64,000 nt of DNA from Aristolochia californica (lineage: Eukaryota; Streptophyta; Magnoliopsida; Piperales; Aristolochiaceae): NCBI GenBank assembly GCA_029961685.1, contig JARWKL010000008.1, positions 23,943,119 through 24,007,118 of the forward strand, in the 5' to 3' direction. This document shows positions 52,067 through 61,200 of the stretch, in pieces. The first letter of the stretch is position 1; each line of letters begins with the position of its first letter. The notes below the pieces were generated by a model, which saw only the letters and a program-made list of their open reading frames with translations, had not been told where the DNA came from and did no database searches. Position numbers and translations under genes: made by a program.

Positions 52067-54261
52067 GAGATAATGGGAAAGTGAAAACTCAAGTTTGGAT
52101 TTAAGAAAAAAAGAATGCATCAAAAAAGGAAATGCTCAACTACCGAGAGAGATAATTCCAAAAAGTGCAAACAATTTTTAGGAATTGCAAACTCTTTCAA
52201 GATTTTATATATTGGGTTTCGCAATTATCAGGAAAAGGACGAGGCGGGGGATTTTTAACTAACTGTTGACTCCCAATCCAAAAGTCATTTTTTAAAAAAA
52301 TATAGCCCGTTATGCTTGATAAATCACTTTACCATCATCTACGATTGTTGGGTTAGCTTTATGTAAATGGGAAAAGTAATGGCTTGTTTGACTTGGGTAA
52401 ATATCCCACCGCATACTTACTTGAGAATTTAATGAGCATTTTTTATTCTCTTTAAAAGGTTTGGATCCATAGGTCATTTGCATCTTTAGCATGCTTCAAG
52501 CATGCATATCCATATTTAAAACATGTGTAGATTTAAAAATCTTTCATTTAAAATTCCAAGCTATTAGGGTAGAACTAATGGAATTTCCCAAACTTGGATA
52601 ACAAAACTTTTGTGTTCATTTGTGGTGAGTGAATAAATTTTCTTTACTTATATTTGTTATTGTTTTAAATTTTTTCCATGAATAAATTCTAAAATTTTCA
52701 CTTCTTTTGATCTATTTGCCTTTTTGTGAAAATTATTTACGAAATGAAGGGAAAGTAAAAAGTCAAGTTTGTACTTGAAAAAAAAGTATACATCTTAACT
52801 AGAAATGGACAAATGTAGAGAGAGATAATTCCAAAAAGTGTGTGTAACTTTTAGGGATTGTAAACACTTTCTAGTTTTTATATATGGGTTTCACAATTGT
52901 TGGAAAAGGGGGAGGTGTAGGATTTTTAACTGACTGTCGACTCCCAATCCATAAGTTTTTTCTTACAAAAATATAGCCCGTTACGCATGATAAATGACTT
53001 CACAATAATCTACGATTGTTTAGTCAACTTTTTGTAAATGGGCAAAATAATGGCTTGTTTGACTCGGGTAAATATCCCACTGCACGCTACCTTGAGAATT
53101 TAATGAGAATTTGTTCTTCTCTCTAAAAGGTTTAGATCCAGAGGTCATTTGCATCTTTAACATGTTTCGAGCATGCATATCCATATTTAAAACATGTGTA
53201 GATTTAAATCTCTTTCTTATAAAATTCCAAGCTATTATGGTTGAACTAGTGGAATTTTCCAAACTTGGATAACAAAACTTTTGTGTTCATTTGTGGTGTG
53301 TGAATATTTTTTCTTTACTTACATTTGTTATTGTTTTAAATTTTTTCGATGAATAAACTCTAAAATTTTCACTTCGTTCTGATCTCTTTTGCCTTTTTAT
53401 CAAAAAAAATTTTACAAGATCAAGGGAAAGTGAAAACACAAGTTTGGTTTTAAGAAAAAAGTATACATCTAAAATGGAAATGCCCAAATGTCTAGAGAGA
53501 TAATTCCAAAAAGTGTCTATAATTTTTAGGGATTGTAAAATTTTTCTAGTTTATATGTATAGGATTTCGCAATAGTTGGGAAAAAAGGGAGGCGGGAGAT
53601 TTTTAGCTGAGTGTTCACTCCCAAACCATAACTCATTTCTTACAAAAATATAGCCCGTTACTCATGATAAATCACTTTACAATTATCTATGATTGTTGGG
53701 TCAACTTTTTGTAATTGGGCAAAATAATGGGTTGTTTGACTCGGGTAAATATCCCACCGCACGTTCACTTGAGAATTTAATGAACATTTGTTATTCTCTC
53801 TAAAAGGTTTGGATCCATAGGTCATTTGCATCTTTAACATGTTTCAGCATGCATATCCTTATTTAAAACATGTGTAGATTTAAATCTCTTTGTTATAAAA
53901 TTCCAAGCTATTAGGGTTGAACTAGTGGAATTTCCAAAACTTGGATAACCAAACTTTTGAGTTCACTTGTGGTGTGTGAAAAAATTTCTTTACTTACATT
54001 TTTTATCGTTTTAAATTTTTTCTGAGCATAAACTCTAAAATTTTCCTTTCGTTGTGATCTATTTGTCTTTTTATCAAAAAAATTTATGAGACGAAAGGAA
54101 AGTGAAAAATAAAGTTTTTGTTAAAGAAAAAAGTATATATCTAAATTGGAAATGCACAAATGTAGAGAACGATAATTCCAAAAAGTGTCTGTAATTTTTA
54201 GGGTTTGTAAACTCTTTCTAGTTTTTATATATTGAATTTCGCAATCGTCGGGAAAAGAGAG
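52067..54261. repeat. Higher-order repeat copy 6: B-C-D-(E truncated)
   Basis: Unit starts are B 52067, C 52741, D 53416 and E 54088. E keeps GAGACGAAAGG, GTTAAAG, GGGTTTGTAAAC and TTTCGCAATCGTCGGG. It then stops at GGGAAAAGAGA at about 54261. The hexamer order is lost beyond this point. Confidence 0.82.
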
Positions 54262-54290
54262 AAAGTAAAAACTTGAGTTCATTTATGGTG
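54253..54290. other. Large deletion junction ending the hexamer block, about 362 bp lost
   Basis: The G-rich segment of an E monomer is followed by GAAAGTAAAAACTT and then GAGTTCATTTATGG. The middle piece resembles the GGGAAAGTGAAAACTC segment found elsewhere in the unit, so the junction looks composite. Landmark spacing from 53811 to 54793 is 982 bp where two units would be about 1,346. Confidence 0.82.
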
Positions 54291-55849
54291 TGTGAATAAA
54301 TTTTGTTTACTTACATTTGTTATAGTTTTAATTTTTTTCCATGCATAAACTCTAAAATTTTCACTTCGTTGTGATCTACATGGCTTTTAATCAAAATTGT
54401 TTACGAAATGAAGGGAAAGTAAAAACTCAAGTTTTGATTTTAGAAAAAAGTATACATCTAAAATGGAAATTCACAAATGTAGATAGAGATAATTCCAAAA
54501 AGTGTCAGTAATTTTTAGGGATAGTAAACACTTTCTAGTTTTTATATATGGGTTTCGCAATCGTCGGAAAAGAGGGAGGCGGAGGATTTTTAACTGAGTG
54601 TTGACTCCCAATCCATAAGTCATTTCTTACAAAAATCTCATACGCATGATAAATCACTTTACAATAATCTATGATTGTTGATTTAGCATTTTGTAAATGG
54701 GCAAAATAAGGACTTGTTTGACTCGGGTAAATATCCCACTGCACGCTTACTTGATATATTAATGAGCAATTGTTATTCTCTCTAAAAGGTGTGGATCCAG
54801 AGGTCATTTGCATATTTAACATGTTCCAAGCTTGCATATCCATATTCAAAACATGTGTAGATTTAAATATTTTTCTTATAAAATTCTAAGCTATTAGGGT
54901 TGAACGAGTGGAATTTTCTGAATTTTGGATACAAAAAATTATGTGTTAATTTGTGGTGTGTGAATAAATTTTCTTTACTTACATTTGTGATAGTTTTAAA
55001 TGTTTTCCTTGTATAAACTCTAAAATTTTAACTTCGTTGTGATTTATTTTCCTTGTTTTCAAATTTTTTTACGAGATGAAGGGAAAGTAAAAACTCAAGT
55101 TTTGATTTAAGAAAAAAGTGTACATATAAAATAGAAATGCACAAATGTAGAGAAAGATAATTCCAAAAAGTGTCTGTAGTTTTAAGGGATGGTAAACTCT
55201 TTCCAGTTTTTATATATTGGGTTTTGCAATCGTTGGGAAAAGGGGGAGGCTGGGGATTTTTAAAGGATTGTTGACTCCCAATCCATAAGTCATTTCTTAC
55301 AAAAATATATCCTATTACCTATGATAAATCACTTTACAATCATCTATGATTGTTGCGTCAGCTTTTTGTAAATGGGAAAATAATGGTTTGTTTGACTCGG
55401 GTACATATCCCGCCGCACACTCACATGAGAATTAAATGAGCACTTGTTATTCTTTCTAAAAGGTTTGGATCCATAGGTCATTTGCATCTTTAACATGTTT
55501 CAAGCATGCATTCCATATTTAAAACATGTGTAGATTTAAATCTCTTTCTTATGAAATTCGAAGCTATCAGGGTTGAATTAGTGGAATTTCCCAAACTTGG
55601 ATAACAAAACTTTTGTGTTCATTTGTGGTGGGTGAATAATTTTTTTTTACTTACATTTGTTATTGTTTTAAATTTCTTTCATGCATAAACTCTAAAATTT
55701 TCACTTCGTTTTGATCTACATAGCTTTTTATCAAAATTGTTTACGAGATGAAGGGAAAATGAAAACTCAAGTTTTGATTTCAGAAAAAAGTATACATCTA
55801 AATTGGAAATCCACAAATGTAGAGAGAGATAATTCCAAAAAGTGTCTAC

Positions 55850-56275
55850 AATTTTTGGGGTTTTTAAACACTTTCTAGTTTTTTTATATGGGTTTCGTAA
55901 TCGTCGAAAATGGGGAGGCGAGGGATTTTTAACTAAGTGTAGACTCCCAATCCATAAGTCATTTCTTCCAAAAATATAGCCCGTTACGAATGATAAATCA
56001 CTTTACAATCAACTATGATTGTTGGGTTAGCTTTTTGTAAATGGGCAAAATAAAGGCTTGGTTGATTCAGGTAAATATCCCACCGCTCACTTACTTGAGA
56101 ATTAAATGAACATTTGTTATTCTCTCTAAAAGGTTTGGATCAATAGGTCATTTGCATCTTTAACATGTTTCAGGGATGCATATCTATATTTAAAACATGT
56201 GTAGATTTAAATCTCTTTCTTATAACATTGCAAGCTATTAGGGTTGAACTAGTGGAATTTCCCAAACTTGGATAA
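55850..56275. repeat. Recent three-unit duplication, member 1
   Basis: About 425 bp here match 57871-58296, 2,021 bp (three units) downstream, with only about seven or eight differences. Shared private variants include ATTTTTGGGGTTT, TTTTTTTATATGGG, AACTAAGTGTAGACTCCC, ATAAAGGCTTGGTTGATTC, TTTCAGGGATGC and TATAACATTGCAAGC. Similarity drops on both sides, more steeply on the right. Confidence 0.88.
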
Positions 56276-57870
56276 CAAAATTTTGTGTTCATTTGCGGTG
56301 TGTAAATAAATTTTCTTTACTAACATTTGTTATTGTTTTAAATTTTTTCCATGCATAAACTCTAAACTTTTCACTTCGTTGTGATCTATTTGTCTTTTGA
56401 TAAAAAATCTTTACGAGATGAAGGGAAAGTGAAAAATCAAGTTTTGATTAAAGAAAAAAGTATACATCTAAATTGGAAACGAACAAATGTAGAGAGAGAT
56501 AATTCCAAAAAGTATCTATAATTTGTGATGGATTGTAAACTTTTTCTTATTTTTATATATTGAGTTTCGCTATCGTCGGGAAAAGAGGGAGGCGGGGGAT
56601 TTTTTAACTGAGTGTTGACTCCCAATCCATAAGTCATTTATTACAAAAATATAGCCCTTTACGCATGATAAATCACTTTAGAATCATCTTTGATTGTAGG
56701 GTCATCTTTTTGTAAATGGGCAAAATAATGGTTTGTTTGACTCGGGTAAATATCCCACCGCACGCTCACTTGAGAATCTAATGAGCATTTCTTTTTCTAT
56801 TTAAAAGGTTTCGATCCATTGGTCATTTGCATCTTGAACATGTTTCAAGAATGCATATCCATATTTAAAACATGTGTAGATTTAAATTTCTTTCTAATAA
56901 AATTCAAAGCTATTAGGGTTGAACTAGTGGAATTTCCCAAACTTGGATAACAAAAATTTTGTGTTCATTTGTGGTGTGTGAATAAATTTTCTATACTTAC
57001 ATTTGTTATTGTTTTAAAATTTTTCAATAAATAAACTCTAACATTTTCTCTTCGTTGTGATCTATTTCCCTTTTTTTAAAAATTGTTTACGAGATCAAGG
57101 GAAAGTGAAAACTCAAGTTTGGATTTAAGAAAAAAGTATCCATATAAAATAAAAATGCAAAAATGTAGAGAGAGATAATTCCAAAAAGTTTCTGTAGTTT
57201 TTAGGGATTGTAAACTCCTTCTAGTTTTTATATATAGTGTTTCGCAATCCTCGGGAAAAGGGGGAGGCTGGGGATTTTAAATTGAGTGTTGACTCCCAAT
57301 CCAAAAGTCATTTCTTACAAAAAATATATCATGTTAGGCACGATAAACCCTTTTAAAATCATCAATGATTGTTGAGAAAGCTTTTTGTAAATGGGCAAAA
57401 TAATGGCTTGTTTGACTCAGGTATATATCCCACCGCACGCTCACATGAGAATTTAATGAGCATTTTTTATTCTCTCTAAAAGGTTTGGATCCATAGGTCA
57501 TTTGTATCTTGAACATGTTTTAAGCTTGCATATGCAAATTTAAAACATGTGTAGATTTAAATCTCTTTCTTATGAAATTCCAAGCTATTAGGGTTGAATT
57601 AGTGCAATTTCCCAAACTTGGATAACAAAAATTTCTTGTTCATTCGTGGTGTGTGAAAAAAAAATTTGTACATACATTTGTTATTGTTTTATACTTTGTC
57701 AATGCATAAAATCTAAAATTTTCACTTCATTGTAATCAAGATGCGTTTTTATCAAATTTTTTTACGAGATGAAGGGAAAGTGAAAACTCAAGTTTTGATT
57801 TAAGAAAAAAGTATACATCTTAAATAGAAAACCACAAATGTAGAGAGAGCTAATTCCAAAAAGTGTCTAC

Positions 57871-58296
57871 AATTTTTGGGGTTTGTAAACACTTTCTAGT
57901 TTTTTTATATGGGTTTCGTAATCGTCAAAAATGGGGAGGCGAGGGATTTTTAACTAAGTGTAGACTCCCAATCCATAAGTCGTTTCTTCCAAAAATATAG
58001 CCCGTTACAAATGATAAATCACTTTACAATCATCTATGATTGTTGGGTTAGCTTTTTGTAAATGGGCAAAATAAAGGCTTGGTTGATTCGGGTAAATATC
58101 CCACCGCTCACTTACTTGAGAATTAAATGAACATTTGTTATTCTCTCTAAAAGGTTTGGATCAATATGTCATTTGCATCTTTAACATGTTTCAGGGATGC
58201 ATATCTATATTTAAAACATGTGTAGATTTAAATCTCTTTCTTATAACATTGCAAGCTATTAGGGTTGAACTAGTGGAATTTCCCAAACTTGGATAA
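57871..58296. repeat. Recent three-unit duplication, member 2
   Basis: This is the partner of 55850-56275. Differences seen are TTTGT for TTTTT, GTCAAA for GTCGAA, GTCGTTT for GTCATTT, ACAAATG for ACGAATG, CATC for CAAC, TTCGGG for TTCAGG, and ATATGTC for ATAGGTC. Several of these are CG/CA changes. Confidence 0.88.
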
Positions 58297-61200
58297 CAAA
58301 ACTTTTGTGTTCATTTGTGGTGTGTGAATAAATATTCTTTACTTACATTTGATATTTTTTTAAATTTTTTCAATACATACACTTAAAGTTTTCCCTTCAT
58401 TGTGATCTATTTGTCTTTTTATCAAAAAAATTTACGAGATGAAGGGAAAGTGAAAAATCATGTTTTGATTAAAGAAAAAAGCATACATCTAGATTGGAAA
58501 TGCATAACTTTAGAGAGAGATAATTCCAAAATGTGTATGTAATTTTTAGGGATTGCAAACTCTTTCTATTTTTTATATATTGAGTTTCACTATCGTCGGG
58601 AAAAGAGGGAGGCCTGAGATTTTTAACTGAGTGTTGACTCCCAATCCATAAGTCATTTCTTACAAAAATATAGCCTGTTACTCATGATAAATCACTGTAC
58701 AATCATCTTTGATTTTTGGGTCAGCTTTTTGTAAATGGGCAAAATAATGGGTTGTTTGACTCGGGTAAATATCCCACCGCACGCTCACTTGAGAATCTAA
58801 TGTGCATTTCTTATTCTGTTTAATAGGTTTGGATCCATAGGTCATATGCATCTTTAACATGTTTCAAGAATGCATATCCATATTTAAAACAAGTGGAGAT
58901 TTAAATTTTTTTCTAATAAAATTCAAAGTTATTAGGGTAGAACTAGTGGAATTTCCTAAACTTGGATAACAAAACTCTTGTGTTCATTTGTGGTGTGTGA
59001 ATCAATTTTCTTTACTTACATTTGTTATTGTTTTAAATATTTTCCAAGCATAAACTCTAAAAGTTTCACTTCGTTGTGATCTATTTGCCTTTTTATCAAA
59101 ATTGTTTACGAGATGGAGGGAAAGTGAAAACTCAAGTTTGGACTTAAGAAAAAAGTATACATCTAAAATGGAAATGCTCAAATTTTTAGAGAGATAATTC
59201 AAAAAAGTGTCTGTAATTTTTAGGGATGGTAAACTCTTTCTAGTTTTAAAATATTTGGTTTCGCAATCGTCGGGAAAAGGGGGAGGCAAGGGATGTTTAG
59301 CTGAGTGTTGACACCCATTCCATATGTCATTTCTTACAAAAGTATAGCCTGTTACACATGATAAATCACTTTACAATCATCTATGATTGTTGGATCAGCT
59401 TTTTGTAAATGGTAAAAATAATGGCTTGTTTGACTTGGGTAAATATTCTCGCTAAAGAGTTTGGATCCATAGGTCATTTACATCTTGAACATTTTTCAAG
59501 CATGCATATCCATATTTAAAACATGTGTAGATTTAAATTTCTTTCTTATAAAATTCCAAGCTATTTGGGTTGAACTAGTGGATTTTCGAAAACTTGGATA
59601 ACAAAACTTTTGTGTTCATTTGTGGTGAGTGAATAAATTTCCTTTACTTACATTTGTTATTTTTATAAATTTTTTCAATGGATAAACTCTAAAATTTTCA
59701 CTTCGTTTTGATCTATTTGCCTTTTTATCAAAATTCTTATGAGATGACGGGAAAGTGAAAACTCAAATTTTGATTTAAGAAAAATGTGTACATCTAAAAT
59801 GAAAATGGTCAAATGTAGAGAGATAATTCCAAAAAGTGCCAATAATTTTTAGGGATTGTAAACTCTTTCAAGTTTTTAAATATTTGAATTCGCAAATGTC
59901 GGGAAAAGGGGGAGGCTGGGGATTTTTAATTGACTATTGACTCCCTATCCAAAAGTCATTTCTGACAAAAATATAGCCCCTTACGCCTAATAAATAACTT
60001 TACAATCATCTCTCATTGTTGGGTTAGATTTTTGTAAATGAGAAAAACTAATGGCTTCTTTGACTTGGGTAAATATCCCACCGGACGCTCACTTGAGAAT
60101 TTAATGAGCATTTGTTATTCTCTCTAAAAGGTTTGGATCCCTAGGTCATTTGCATCTTTAACATGTTTCAAGCATACATATCCATATTTAAGACATGTGT
60201 AGCTTTTAATTTCTTTCTTATAAAATTCCAAACAATTAGGGTTGAACTAGTGGACTTTCCCAAACTAGGATAACAAAACTTTTGTGCTCTTTTGTGGTGT
60301 GTGAATAAATTTTATTTACTTATTTTTGTTATTGTTTTAAATTTTTTCAATGCAAAAACTCTAAAAGTTTCACTTCGTTTCGATCTATTTGCCTTTTTAT
60401 TAAAATTGTTTCGAGATGAAGGGAAAGTGAAAATTCAAGTTTGGATTTAAGAAAAAAGTATACATCTAAAATGGAAATGCTCAAATGTTGAGACAGATAA
60501 TTCAGAAAAGTGCCTATAATTTTTAGGGATTTTAAAATCTTTCTAGTTTTTATATATTGGGTTTCGCAATCGTCGGGAAAAGGGGGAGGCGGGGGATTTT
60601 TAACTGACTGTTGACTCCCAATCCAAAAGTCATTTCTTACAAAAATATAACCCGTTTCACATGATAAAACACTTTACAATCATCTACGATTGTTCGGTCA
60701 TTTTTTTGTAAATGGGCAAAATAATGGCTTATTTGACTCCCGTAAATATCCCACCGCACGCTCACATGAGAATTTAATGAGCATTTTTTATTCTCTCTAA
60801 AAGGTTTGGATCCATAGGTCATTTGCATCTTTAACATGTTTCAAGCATGTATATCCATATTTAAAACATGTGTAGATTTAAATCTCTTTCTTATAAAACT
60901 CCATGCTATTAGGGTTGTACTAGTAGAATTTCGCAAACTTGGATAATGAAACTTTTGTGTTCATTTGTGGTGTGTGAATAATTTTTCTTTACTTACATTT
61001 CTTATTGTTTTAAATTTTTTCCATGAATAAACTCTAAAATTTTCACTTCGTTGTGATCTATTTGGCTTTTTATCAAAAATGTTTACGAGATGAAGGAAAA
61101 GTGAAAATTCAAGTTTGGATGTAAGAAAAAAGTATACATCTAAAATGGAAATGCACAAATGTCGAGGGAGATAATTCCAAAAAGTGTCTGTAATTTTTAG

